NCBI GenBank assembly: GCA_037976565.1 | Contig: CP137685.1 | Location: 25,235,695 to 25,299,694, forward strand | DNA length: 64,000 nucleotides | Reading direction: 5' to 3' | Source of the DNA: Mesocentrotus franciscanus | Lineage: Eukaryota; Echinodermata; Echinoidea; Camarodonta; Strongylocentrotidae | Shown: one piece after another, positions 10,140-21,540 of the stretch | Position numbering within the stretch: the stretch's first letter is position 1 | How the letters are laid out: each line of letters opens with the position of its first letter | The notes under the pieces: generated by a model | What the model was told of the DNA's origin: nothing | Databases searched by the model: none | What the model saw: the letters and a program-made list of their open reading frames with translations, nothing else | Translations under genes and position numbers: made by a program

Positions 10140-10301
10140 GATACCAATGTTTCGTCGTATACACAAGAAGTGGTAGGAGACAAGGTTTCCCTACTTGTTG
10201 CTTTCTGGAACAGTAAGATGGTTAAGCTAGTTAATGTCGATGACGTCAACACTCGTATCAAGAAGTATTTATTTCCTCTCAAACCAAGAAATATCAACGA
10301 G
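10140..10301 (+). CDS. Penultimate exon of an unidentified gene
   Basis: A polypyrimidine tract ending in TTTTCTTAG precedes an open 54-codon exon in phase 0 that contains SLLVAFWNSKMVKLVNVDDV and TRIKKYLFPL. It ends at CGAG, followed by GCAAGT, which is the consensus of the rare GC-AG intron class (AG|GCAAGT). Third-position usage and the even amino-acid mix look like real coding sequence, unlike the surrounding AT-rich DNA. Upstream exons are not seen and may lie in the gap or to its left. I do not recognise the protein. It shares no clear motif with the tandem array family. Confidence 0.55.
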
Positions 10302-10765
10302 GCAAGTAAATTACAAATATTTTTTCTCTCTTTCATTTTCAGACACAAAGCACATTAGGGAGTTCTTTACCAAATTGAATCCCCGGATTGCATCACATCA
10401 ATCGTTCTTTTTAAATATTAGCTTTAAAAAGAGATTACAAAAATTTCTCTTATTTTCTGAATATTACCGTACTAGTTATTTTGTTTGTTTCCAAACTTCG
10501 TTCAAGGTTTCCATGTCTTTTTCCTATATATATCGTTCTATATTTAATTGCATATTTTATCTTTTGTTTGCATATTTATATAACCAAATGTTTAAATATC
10601 GTTTCCTCTTACATTTGGGCACTTTCTACTTTACTATAAGTGGACTGTCTTGGTATTTTATGATACCCTTGATTCCATGCCTAATTAGTTGTACCTGTCC
10701 CATCAACATTACATTTCAAATGCTATTTTGACTTTATAATTGCTGCTTCTTTTTATTTTTCACAG

Positions 10766-11165
10766 AGGTAAGATTCAGATCTAGTGGTATAAACTGGGAA
10801 AGAAGAGGACGAGATTCCAGACACTCCCTCGAGTGCCTCGACAGCAAAGCTTCTTAAAGACAAAATGCCCAAATAGCAAAGATGCCAAAGAGTCTAATAA
10901 CTATTTTTGTATATTCAACTATATGATATTTCACCGTTGAGGGCATTATCATGATTCAACGTTTGTACAATGTCGTCACGCATACACCAGGGACCCGTTT
11001 CACAAAGCCTTTTTTCAATGACAAATTACACTGAAAATCAGTGACAAATCTGCTGATAACCAATCAGAAGCAAGGATTTCACTAGCTTATCACAAAAAAC
11101 TGTCATTTGTCACTGATGACAGGTTTGTGAAATGGGGCCCTGGAATAAAGAAACAATACAAATGG
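10766..11165 (+). CDS. Terminal exon and 3' UTR of the same gene
   Basis: The acceptor TTTTTCACAG is followed by AGGTAA, so splicing at 10766 adds Arg and stops at 10769-10771. A second AG two bases downstream would give a phase-0 exon of 29 more residues, beginning VRFRSSGINWERRG and stopping at 10855-10857. A polyadenylation signal AATAAA lies at 11144-11149, directly behind a MITE-like repeat (10988-11142). The first acceptor (CAG) is the stronger one. Exon call is moderate; function unknown. Confidence 0.5.
10988..11142. mobile_element. MITE-like element with 'CAGGG.CC.GTTTCA' inverted ends, copy 1
   Basis: The left end CAGGGACCCGTTTCACAAAG and right end TTTGTGAAATGGGGCCCTG are imperfect terminal inverted repeats of a 155-bp unit that includes 'ccaatcagaagcaagga'. 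Related units occur at 25535-25686 and 41013-41153. No transposase is encoded. It lies in the putative 3' UTR just before AATAAA. Confidence 0.8.
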
Positions 11166-14100
11166 TACTTTCTGGTGGTATTTCATTTAACTGGTCAAAC
11201 ACAACAACTACCAGTCTAGTACCTTGATTTCATGTCAATTTTGGGAAGTCCACCTAAAATCCACCTAAAATTTTGGTAAATTCAGCAGAAGCATAAACAG
11301 TCGAGATAGAGATCGGTGAATGTTTGAGCAAAACTTGATGAATATGGAATTTATTAATTTTTGAAGTCGCAATCAATCAAACACAAATAGACAACTCATT
11401 GACGCATCTTGCAAGTTCCCCTCCCTTGGCTCTTTACCACCAACAAATCAAGTAAAAAAATTATTTAATTTTTTTTTTTTTAATTATAATTTTTTATTTT
11501 CTCTAAACAAATAAAATCTAATCGTTCAAGCACCCTAAGTATTATCTTTGCACAAATGTCTTTTACACAACCCCTGTTTGAAAAAAGAATCCTTCATCAA
11601 AAACTAAGAAAATGACAATTTAAAAAAATTCTGTACAGAAAAAAGGGGAGAGGACCTCGAAAGACACATTTCATTGATTAAAACTTCAAGAATTAATTCT
11701 TCTTTATTTTTCAGGTTTTGCTCAAATATTCACCGAACTGCTTCTTTATTGTGAATGTTTCTGTGTCTGCTGAAACCAACCTCATATTTTAAAAAATCAC
11801 GTTTTTCTCACCGTGTTAGATAATGAAAAATGACTTACTGCAAGAAATAGAAGATGAAGTGGCTTAAATGTAATGTTTAACAATGTTTCCATTTTTACAA
11901 ATCTGAGATGCATGGCCCTACGTGTTATTAGTGTCTGTGATATGGTGTAATATTGAAGCCCTAACAAAATTGCGCTTCAAAATGATCAAGTGATTCAGTG
12001 ACTGTAGTGTCATTAAAAAACTGATCAAAACTGTATGGCAAACAGTTTTTGACATTTCTAATTACAATCATAAATATCTTGATAATCAGACAGGCGATCG
12101 GATTCCTGACTGACCTAAAGGTTTATAATTATGATTGCAGCATGACCTAAATCAAGGATTTTGTTTAGAATCTGAGGCAAAGATACCCAATCCCTTTAAG
12201 TGAATACAAAGATATTGACTTTAATTACATTTCATTGCCAAACATGTATGATTGATATTGGAAGTTTAACTCATCACAATCTTGCGTGATTGTGCTCCAT
12301 ATCAGAGGAGATGGTTTGACAGAAGAGTGCTTTGGTAGATTAATAAAGAGAGCAGTTCCTTTAATTCAGAAAAATAAGCTACTTTTGAATACAGGTACGT
12401 ATTGCTGAAGTGATAACTGTTGAATTTCGAGGATCTTTATTTTCTGTATATTCGATATTTTGTTATATTCTCATATGTTTAAATTACAGAAACTCGTATA
12501 ATATTATTTGGCTTTTGCTTACCCTCTTAGAGATAGTGTCGGGTACTTGAAATGCCATTACATTGTGGGAAAAATGTCTGGAATCTACTGCATAGGAAAG
12601 GTTGAAAGGTTCATGATGTAGAACATAAGAATTTGCTGTGTACTATACGGTTTCACGGAATCGGCAAAATAAAATGATGATGGCCCAGCCTTGATGAAAA
12701 TCCCATACACTGCACACAGAAATATGTGTATGGGACCAATCACAGTCTCACACATGACAAGAAAGTTTGGTCCAAACTAAGTTATTTCTCGTCATATCCT
12801 GAATATAAGAGCATTTGAAGAGCAATTTTTTAAAAATTTTGTACTATGATATAGGAACAATGAAAAAAGCTTAATAATTATTATTTCATATCTACCAGAA
12901 CAAAAACTTCTTTGTACAGAATTCCGAAGAAATGAATAGAAGAATTTTTTTGTAAAATAATAAAACGTCATGTAGGAATGTTGCCATTTTGTAATAAGCT
13001 GAGGTCACAGTGATATAGAAAATGTCATATTGAGAATGCTGTCATTTTCGTGTTGTCATACATGTTATACCATACAAGTAATTATTGAACTGATTGTGTG
13101 TACAATGAACACTGTCTACATCATTGATATTGAAAATCACATTGTCTGTAGTTATTACAATGGGCCATGGATTATAATGCATATCTTGGGAATAAGGGTA
13201 TAGAGAGAGCAGGTTATTAGTATTATTTGCATGTATAGTACATGTGATATAACATGGAGGTTATTCGTGAGTTGTGCTTATTTTCGTTGTTTAACAGAGA
13301 TTTTGTCTTTTAGCATTTTGAAGATACTTTTGGATTCGTATGATAATTAAAAAGACCTAATAAATATGATTTTGAAATCTATTTCATGATGAAGAGTAAG
13401 TTGTCTTCTGTCCAATGATACCCTATTCATAATATTTCCGCCACGGGTGACTGAGCACAAGTATTTTGAAAAAGTGCAGTAAAAATCACCTTGTACCAAG
13501 TTTGGGCAGATGCACAGAATGTTAGTCAGGCAACATTCACGTTTAACTGTAGTATTACATCATTTAAAAAGTTATATTCTACTTTATGATTCAGTGCTTC
13601 ATCGTTTAAAGTGATCCGATGTATCTAAGCTTTCAAATGACATAGTTTTAATCGACAGGATAACCTAAAATTATTTAAAACAGCCTACTAACATTTTGTC
13701 TCATTATCTTAGATCTCTCTGTTCACTTGTCAATTGCATCATTTCACATGCACAAGATGTGTAAGGTGCATAAAGTTTTTGTTTCGAACTGCACATGGAA
13801 ACTCACAGGTTTACTAACCTCGAACATTTAGTAAAGTCAAGAAAAAAGATATTGACAGTAGACTTTCATGAAAACATATATTAAAGATTGTGTGATCATA
13901 ACAAAGAGAACATCATAAATTGTGCTTGTAAATGAGCATTTCCTCAAGTCCGACTTACTTGACATTATCACCTTTTCTTTTTAAATTAACAAAATCAATG
14001 CGAATATGTCAGCAGTTGTTTTGAGACTCAAATAACAGTGCATAAGGGCTTTTTACCTACTTTTACTGCTTCAGCCTAAACTTGGTAGCTGCTTAGTTAT

Positions 14101-14690
14101 TAGTTATTCTTTAAAATGAAATATAATTTAAGGTCACACAGCTTATAAGTCTTAAATGGCAATCTACCGAAGTTGGGTATAATTTTTGATACGCATTGTA
14201 AATGTGGGGTTATGAGAGGCTTAATGGAGTTGGTGCTAGGATGTACGCATTGGGTAATTGATAAGAGGTTGGACGGAGTAGATAGCTTGAATAAGAAAGA
14301 TCGTCTCAGACTGTTTTTTTTCTTCTTATGAATTTTGCATAATATCAATATAATCATATCTTGAAATCACTTATAGTTCCATATAATCTTTTACCAATAG
14401 GCTGGTGTGGTGCAATGCTGGAGCGAAGATACTGAATGATAATTCTACGACATGCCGCATATATAATTACGAAAATGATCGGTAATGCATATGGCGCTGC
14501 TACATAATTATAACTCCCGCGGTCCATTGCGTTGCACAGCGCAAGTTGAGCGATGTGGATGACGTATTATTATAGATCATGTCTATTCATGACCGCCTAT
14601 CCTAGCACCTTCATACTCTACCCTAATGCGTCCAGAATCTGGTCTACGCCTATCTAGAAAACATGGAGAACATAGTCTTTGCAACATGAC
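11166..14690. other. AT-rich intergenic DNA, nothing identified
   Basis: I see no exon with splice signals, no tRNA-like box pair and no repeat shared with the rest of the window in these 3.5 kb, apart from A and T runs (11455-11500). It is notable for being the longest stretch here free of recognised repeats. Confidence 0.45.
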
Positions 14691-14757
14691 GGTGTTGTTG
14701 GTGGTAGTAATGTTAGTGGTGGTGTTGGTGATGGTGGTGGTGGTGGTGGTGGCGTTG
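14691..14757. repeat. GGT/GTT microsatellite
   Basis: A run of about 65 bp of GGT, GTT and GAT triplets. The poly-Val frame across it is an artefact. Confidence 0.85.
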
Positions 14758-15232
14758 TGTGTAGCACCCCGAGGATCATCAAAGTTTAGATATTCGGGAA
14801 AATACCACTATTCGGGTAGCGACAATATCTTAATTAGTGCATTTTGATGACGAAAGAACACGTTTACCAGAATAAACTGATTTTTCTCCTCACCCCATTT
14901 TTGGGGTAGTTCACTTTCTTTGAGTTTAAAAAAAGATTATGCGGGCGAGCATAAATGCCCATTTGCTTTTTCAGAAGGAATGTGGATATACATTTAATAG
15001 ATTCAAGCAATAATAATAATAAAGTTAGAATATTCTAGGCCTAGATCTAGTTAGATCCAATATCTATCTATACTCTAGGTCTAGACTATATTGTAAGAAT
15101 GTACTGCCGATCACCCGTCTTGTTTCGCTTGTTTCGCTTTGGAACTGACCTAATTACACACAAGCGAAACAGTGCATTATTAGTATACTAATACATCTTG
15201 CGTATGAATATATGTCAATATGAGACATCGTA

Positions 15233-15360
15233 TCAGGACAATTCCCCCCAAAAGGATAACCAAGGACAACCACCGCTAAGACAATTACCACCCCCTCCCC
15301 CACCCAAGGACAACCAACCCGGAGATAATTAATTACCCCGAAAATTACCCCCACCTCTGT
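15233..15360. repeat. 'ggacaattaccccc' minisatellite
   Basis: Degenerate units of 13-18 bp built on GGACAATTACCCCC and GGATAACCAAGG. The same family is found at 30768-30870 and, inverted, at 30965-31115. In both places it lies near the type I 5' segment, so it was duplicated with it. Confidence 0.75.
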
Positions 15361-15439
15361 TCTTCTCTCTTTCCTCCCTTTCAATTATTATTATTTTTTT
15401 TTGGGGGAGGATTTCGAATTCACCGCCCCGCCCCCAGAT

Positions 15440-15715
15440 ATACACATGTACCATATTATAGTCTTGCTGGGAATTCCCACGCTATATTAATTTTGCTGGC
15501 ACTTTGATCGTGTTATCCATGCGTATCGAATGTTAATGTTCTTTTGTGTTGTATTCCATAATGCCACTCAACATAATAGCATACATTCAACCATACATTC
15601 AACAGTGCTAACACAAATACACAGTGTAACATTCTCAGCAACGTAACATCGTCGAGAACAGCACGAACAGACATGACACGATGGCCTACAATAAATTCCA
15701 GATCTAGATCTAGAA
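15440..15715 (+). promoter_or_regulatory. 5' segment of the array family, block 1
   Basis: Second copy of the segment at 1040-1304, with 'ttgctgggaattcccacg', 'caacataatagcatacattc' and 'catcgtcgagaacagcac'. The mini-exon equivalent (ATGGCC at 15681) is broken: an AGATCTAG duplication brings an in-frame TAG at 15705-15707. It would be the natural exon 1 of copy 1, 2.2 kb upstream of its exon 2, so copy 1 probably lacks a normal start. Confidence 0.45.
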
Positions 15716-15727
15716 CGTAAGGCCTAT

Positions 15728-15758
15728 TGCATATATATATATATATATATATATATAA
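15728..15758. repeat. TA microsatellite
   Basis: A (TA)n run directly after the block 1 mini-exon. The equivalent place in copy 4 carries a longer TA/TG tract (30493-30580). Confidence 0.9.
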
Positions 15759-16273
15759 ATGTAAGGAAGTAACAGGTAACTTATACAACATGGTTGGCAA
15801 CCCCTGAAGAACTAAATACGCTGCTTAGAACGGTACAACACCAACGCCTTAAATATTATCATATATTATATAGGGCCTATAAGACGCACTATTATTTGCT
15901 AATACATCTTGCATATGACTATAATTTTATGTCAATGAAAGAAATATCATCTGGTGAGACCGTGAGAGGAAGAAGGGCATTGGTTTTGTGTGATATGAAT
16001 CAACGCCTTTCTGGCTCTCAGCCGACGATGATGATAGTAAGCGGAAACATTTCACTTCTTCCGTCATTTTAGAGCAACAAGTCATCAATTAACAGCTAGC
16101 AAACGGTGCACGATACGTACAGCGCATGCAGTATGGTGGTGTGACCATATAGTTTGCGCGTGACCAAAGTTCGCGTACTAACACTAACAGCGCCTAAAGA
16201 GGAGAGCAATACGCAGCGTATACAATTAAAGTGCGTTGCACTGTGTAGATAGTAATTTATCTTCAGTGAAAGT

Positions 16274-16314
16274 GTTGCACTGTGTAGATAGTACCTCTAT
16301 CTACACAGTGCAAC
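16274..16314. repeat. Perfect hairpin, 18-bp arms, 5-nt loop
   Basis: The arms GTTGCACTGTGTAGATAG (16274-16291) and CTATCTACACAGTGCAAC (16297-16314) surround TACCT. The left arm also occurs as a direct repeat at about 16234-16251, so the unit was copied and then inverted. Confidence 0.9.
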
Positions 16315-16609
16315 GAACTTTTCTTCTCCCATCAGTGATGGGCGAACTATCTTTCATCACGTGATTTACTTTTGACAAATCGTAGAGCAAGATTCTTAAT
16401 ATGTGAAATATAATGATTAATATTGATTATTTTTCAGCTTACTATGCTAAACGATGATGTACACTGTAGAAAATGTCGCAAATCAAAAGATAAAATTCCC
16501 TTCAGAGGTAAAGGGGCGGAAGCTATATGTGATATAAATTAACGCCCTTCTGGCTCGTAGCAGGCGATGATGATAGTGATTTATAGTGATTAATTTTCAG
16601 CTTGCATTA

Positions 16610-16920
16610 TACTGATAATAATGATAATAGTAATATTCGGTTCTTGTATAGCGCATATCACATTATATAACGTCCCTATGCGCTTTCAAAGAGCTTTAAA
16701 AATTACTACCCTAGCTTTAGCTCCGGCAGCCGTTAACAGCGCACAGTGCATTTCAAGGAATAATCCAACCAGGTACCCATTTACCTCACCTGTGATAAAT
16801 GTAGATTAATGTCTTGCCAAAGGACATTAGTTCCGCGCCGGGACTCGAACCGCGGACCTTTTGATCCACAGTACGGTGACATATCCACTCGACTACGACA
16901 CCTCATTATGCCTACAGATG
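16610..16920 (-). mobile_element. tRNA-derived SINE
   Basis: Read on the minus strand, a B-box (GGTTCGAGTCC, + strand complement at 16838-16850) follows a tRNA-like head near 16860-16915. The body reads GGCAAGACATTAATCTACAT and the tail ends in the ATT/AAT-rich run at 16610-16640. The body is shared with the plus-strand SINEs at 17118, 23955, 39405 and 52385. Short frames here are not genes. Confidence 0.7.
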
Positions 16921-17117
16921 ACGCACAGAGTAGAAAATATCGACAATTAAAAGATAAATTCCCTTCATTTTCAATTAGTCGGTACACATATTTTGAGGGT
17001 AGAACGCAACCCATAAAACATCAACCTGAAATGCTTGCAATTCCACAAGTCACCAGGAAGAGTTGGCGGTCGTAATGAAGTTCCTGGAACGAATCATAGG
17101 TCCTAGATAATTATGTT

Positions 17118-17405
17118 ATTATGGTGGTGTTGTAGTCAAATGGCTCATTCACTGGACTCTTAGTCAAAGGGATGAGGTTTCGAATCCAATCCCGACACTG
17201 TTCTCTTATAGCAAAACATTAATCTAGATTTGCCACTCTCCACCCAGGTGTTAATTGGTAGGTCTAAAAGATATAGCTACAGCGCTACATATTTGGCCAC
17301 TCGGCCATGTCGGCTCTCACCTAGAGTAGTTACAATGTTTATTGGGGCATCATGGCGTAATGGACATCAGCGCTCTAAAAGAATAATAATATACATGAAC
17401 GAACA
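17118..17405 (+). mobile_element. tRNA-derived SINE
   Basis: The A-box-like TAGTCAAATGG (17131-17141) and B-box-like GGTTTCGAATCC (17177-17188) are about 35 bp apart, as in a tRNA. The body 'acattaatctagatttgcca' and an AATAATAAT tail follow. It is the same family as the minus-strand copy just upstream. Confidence 0.75.
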
Positions 17406-17419
17406 TTTATAAAGAGCAG

Positions 17420-17900
17420 ACATCATGCAAGAAGCCACCAGCATTATTATTACCATTAACAATTATTTTTCTGGTCCCAGTAGCGGACCCATGGGGCATA
17501 GGGGACACTGTCCCCAATCCCCACACACACCCAAAGAGGTGCGACACAGTAACAAGTTGACGTTTTTGTTTTGTACGTGCGCGTGTGCGTGTGTGCGCGT
17601 GAGTGTGTGTGTGTGTGCAGAAACTCTGCAAGAAGCCACCATCATTATCACCATTAAAAATGATTTTCCTATTCCCAGTAGTGGACCCAGGGGGCATAGA
17701 CCATAGGAGACACGTAACCCCCGATAGACACACACACACACACAGAAGGGAAAGGGAGGAGGGTAAACGGCACAGCAACAAGTTGACGATCTTTAATTGT
17801 TTTTGGTGGTCTTTTATTTTCTTTGGGGCTTGTCAGTTGTCATAAAATTTGTGCCCTTATAGTCCCTGCTCCCTGCAAGAGAATCCTAGATCCGCCTCTG
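17420..17900. repeat. CA/TG-rich repeat segment before copy 1
   Basis: It holds two similar pieces (17423-17510 and 17628-17720) sharing 'agaagccaccatcattat' and 'gacccagggggcatag', each followed by CACACA or GTGTGT tracts. A related piece lies at 31820-31900 in front of copy 4. Both end in 'tccgcctctgattttaacat' just before the exon 2 acceptor. The open frames across the CA tracts are artefacts. Confidence 0.7.
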
Positions 17901-17949
17901 ATTTTAACATCTAACATCGTTATACATGTATTAATATTGTTGAATTTAG

Positions 17950-18980
17950 GAGGAATCTTTTGAGCTACTTCCTATAAAAAAGAGGGTGAGCGTTGTCGTA
18001 TGTAGTTGCAGCCTTTCCAACAACGTAGAGGGTCTTATCCAACACATCAGACATAACATGAAGGATGTAGTAGAAACTGTGAGATTTGAGACCCTTCCAT
18101 ACAACGTCAGAGACATGAACAAGTTTGATTTGAGTGGGATAGATGTTCTGCTTCTCTGTCACTCCATAGACAACAGACGATTCTCAATAACCGATGTCAC
18201 AGATGCTCTCTATGATGATTTCCTACCGCGTGCCAGAAAATATCTTGGTGAGGTATCGTTTGGGTTTTCTCCTTTCAATCTACTGTTAATTGACATGTAA
18301 AATATTATTTTCATAAAGTAATAACCACATTACTTGCCGCATTTAATGAGTACTATTATAATCATATTGCCGTGTAAACATGATACTCGACAAAGTAGGT
18401 TTTTTCTAGAAAACGAAATTCTTTAAAAGGCATCGTTATCTTTATTTTCTGAAAGTGCGTTTTCCAAAGGAACGTCTAAAAGTTAAACCAAAGGAATGTC
18501 AAAAATAAATAATTTTTCATATATGCACACTTCACTATTTCTAAATTTTCGTCAAGGCATTCTTTTAGCTACTATGAAACTACATCTGAGCATGGTCTGA
18601 GTGACAGCAATATGCATATGTTATAAAATATAAAATAATATTCTAAGGAGACAAACATCACAATAATTTAAACTTTCTTAAAATCAGGGAGGAGCAAAAT
18701 TGGAGTTATCGCTCATGACTTTACAGAAGGCGACCTTTCGTCAGAGAAACTATCATCCAAGATGGCTTCCTTTCGCCACACCCAGAGTACAACCTTTAAG
18801 AGCGCATCACTTGTTCTTATTGGTGGTAAGCTCTTCAATGATGAGGTAAAACTGAATGATGAACAACTTGAAGAACTTCAGGAGTTCTTTGGTAACGCTT
18901 CATCTCCACCGGCTCAAGAAGTACTAACAGTCATGTCACACAGAGTCTTCTATTTTGTTACGTGTAATCTCGTTACGTGA
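17950..18980 (+). CDS. Array gene copy 1 (type I), exons 2 and 3
   Basis: Exon 2 is 17950-18247: acceptor TTGAATTTAG, phase 0 in, phase 1 out, donor G|GTGAGG. Exon 3 is 18688-18980: acceptor AAATCAG, stop TGA. The joined frame runs from EESFELLPIKKRVSVVV through GIDVLLLCHSIDNRRFSITD, then RSKIGVIAHDF, SASLVLIGGKL and a Glu-rich helix DEQLEELQEFFGN, to a tail ending CNLVT. It is a member of the ~200-aa family described under copy 5. The candidate exon 1 at 15681 contains a stop, so a normal N-terminus is not seen; transcription from another start or loss of function are both possible. A ~4-kb segment from here to 22.2 kb is duplicated around copy 4. Confidence 0.7.
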
Positions 18981-21320
18981 AATGTTTTTGACTGTATTTA
19001 AACATTAATGGTCGCATTCTCGTCAAGAACGTGGTAAATTTAAAAACATACATTTCGCATTGACTGCAATATTCATTGAAAGAAGGTATATGATTCAATG
19101 TAATGGAATATCAAATGATTCTAAATGAACTCAAATCATACGTGCATATGGGCACTACTTCCTGATGGGGATGCTCCAGAAACACCGTATGGTCTCCTGT
19201 TTTAAAAGCAATACTGCCTGTATGATCTTACACTGCACTGTAGACTAGGTTGGTATGTGAATAAAGAATGACTGCACACTGGCTTTTGGTATAATATTGT
19301 GTAATTGCGCACAATAGCCAGTTCAGGTATCAACAGCTACAGTTAACAACGACATCATTCATACCCTTACCAAGTTTTGTAATTGTTTAAGTATGTGAAA
19401 GATTGATTTGTCCCGTATTATGTTTCTTGAGAATGTGACATATTGAAGCTTACATCTAAAAGTGTTCAACGAAGACCCTCATCCAGTCCACCTTTCATTC
19501 TTGGGTCTAATACGAACAATATTTTATTTAAACATCAAAATTTACAAGTTGTATGAATAATGAAGATGTTAACTGCAATCTTTGACCGTTGGTCACACGA
19601 GCAGTCCCTGCAAGGAGAGCCCCAATTAGGCCAATCAAAATGATTCGCTGTCGCTCAGATGATGTTATGTATCACTAATCTACATCTATTTTAATGAACA
19701 TAATTATGTCCAGTTTTTGTTACCGTGTACTTTGAAAAGTGATATAATTGATTTGTATCCATTCATGCGCACAATGTATAACTACGAGCTGCAATCTTGA
19801 CGCTGTTTCACTCGAACTATACATCGAAGACAAAATCTCAGTCTTTATTATAATGATTCTAAGCAGTGTTAGCAGTCATTAGAAACATGAGATGTGCAAT
19901 ATAGATATAATCAAATACGTCAAATACCTTTAATTAGAGTAACTGATGGGGTACTAGCGTATTATTTATATATATATTATTAGTTTATATTAGTTTATAT
20001 ATATTAGTATATATTTATTATTATACATGTTATATACGTTTAGATATTCCCTTCAAAGAGATTATAATACCTTTAAAGTATTGGACATTCATGGCCTGTC
20101 TCTTTCGATTTTGAATTAAGTTTGGTTGAATATGGGTTTCCTGTATATTATTAGTATTGATAGTTGATACACATTGTTTACACTTTTGCTTATGAAGTTG
20201 GAATGATTTTTCTTACCTGTTTTCATGGATTGATTGTGACAATATGGTTTATTCTTTATAGGTAAATGTTTTCTTTTTATCTTATTAGAACTTTATTGAT
20301 CAATTTAAAGTGTCAATAAATTTCTGGAAATATAAAAACTGTTATCTACCAAAAATAAAAAGCCATGGGTTTTTGGTTACCATCATTTCATGAAAAGAGG
20401 GGAGAAAACATTATTCCAATTTTATGGGAAACGGTGTACTTACATTATGTCATTGCTTTTCTGGTACGTCTTCTTGTAAGACTCTAATTCATGAAATATT
20501 TATTTTTTAAATGAATTATATTGTATATAAAGATTTCAGAATTTATCTTCTTAATAAAAGATTTTATTCAATGACTATAAAACTAACGCATTTCATATGC
20601 ATTTTCATAACATTAATTTGTTTGTTTGACATTTATACAGCGTAGTACATTTTCACCAATAGTGGTGGTCTTTCATAAGATGCCATGAATGCCTAATACT
20701 AAATATCATATTACAACAGAAAGCAATAACAATTATGAATATAAAATCATAACAATAACAGAACAAAACACAGAAGAAAATAAGTATATGTTTGTAAACA
20801 ATATTACAAATTCTTGTGTATCCTCATAATACATTTTGACATTTTCAACCAGATAGTGTTGAATATTTGTAATATTGTATAACATGTATAGATTTTAATC
20901 TGTTTTCAAATCAGATGAAAAATATTCATTAAATTTCAGACAATTTTATTTTTTGAAAATAGCCTCATATAATTTCGGAAGCTCATAAACAAAGTAGCAA
21001 GACGATCTTGGCTCAACATAGATTCACACGTGAGATACCAAAACTGTTATATACATATCTTCAAGTATACATAAGTTCCTTGCTAAATGAGAAACATTGG
21101 TTTGAATTAATATAGCATTATATTACCTGATTACATTTGTGTGACCTGTGTCAGAATATGCTTGACACCACATTGTGGTGGTTTAAAAGAAATTCGGCGA
21201 ATTATAACGACCCGGACATTGTTTTGTCAAATCCCCTTCTCTCCATTCGACAAAAGTAGAAACTGAACAACATCAGATCGACTTTCGTAGCAGGAGTAAA
21301 TTGCTTATAACGTTCTGATT
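18981..21320. other. 3' flank of copy 1, duplicated at 33137-35400
   Basis: No exon is apparent. The segment is nearly identical to the copy 4 flank over more than 2 kb of non-coding DNA; visible differences are mainly small indels, such as a TATATA/TTAGTTTATAT expansion at 19960-20030 that is missing at 34100. Confidence 0.8.
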
Positions 21321-21327
21321 ATAATGT

Positions 21328-21540
21328 ATGGATCGAATTATTTTCAGCTCGTTCATGGTTCGTTGCGCATCGTTGCGGATCGTCCGGATTCGTGGAGGCG
21401 CAACGACTTATTTGAAAAGCTCAAAGCCGTCATTTACACCTCCGTGTAATGAGGAGAGTTTTATGTTGCGCATGGGGCATCATTTACCTGACGCAGCACT
21501 GCGTCAGAGTCTGCCGCGGTATCCAATGTGTCATGATTAA
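21328..21540 (+). other. GC-richer block with 70-codon open frame, duplicated
   Basis: A short island (CGTTGCGCATCGTTGCGG, GTCTGCCGCGG) inside AT-rich DNA with an open frame ending in TGA-free sequence up to TAA at 21538. Its twin at 35403-35615 keeps the frame with three residue changes. It contains the palindrome TGACGCAGCACTGCGTCA (21489-21506). No protein family is recognised; it may be a fragment of a transposable element. Confidence 0.4.

Noticed and set aside
15725..15760. CRISPR-like or regulated repeat array
   Set aside because: These and the other short repeats are simple microsatellites in eukaryotic DNA; no spaced identical repeats with unique spacers exist in the window.
16809..17075. 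88-codon frame near 16.9 kb and a tRNA gene on the minus strand
   Set aside because: The frame crosses a SINE. The tRNA-like boxes are part of that repeated SINE with no proper acceptor stem.
17407..17781. Cys/His/Thr-rich 124-codon minus-strand frame
   Set aside because: It is produced by CA/TG tracts and by the duplicated segment before copy 1.
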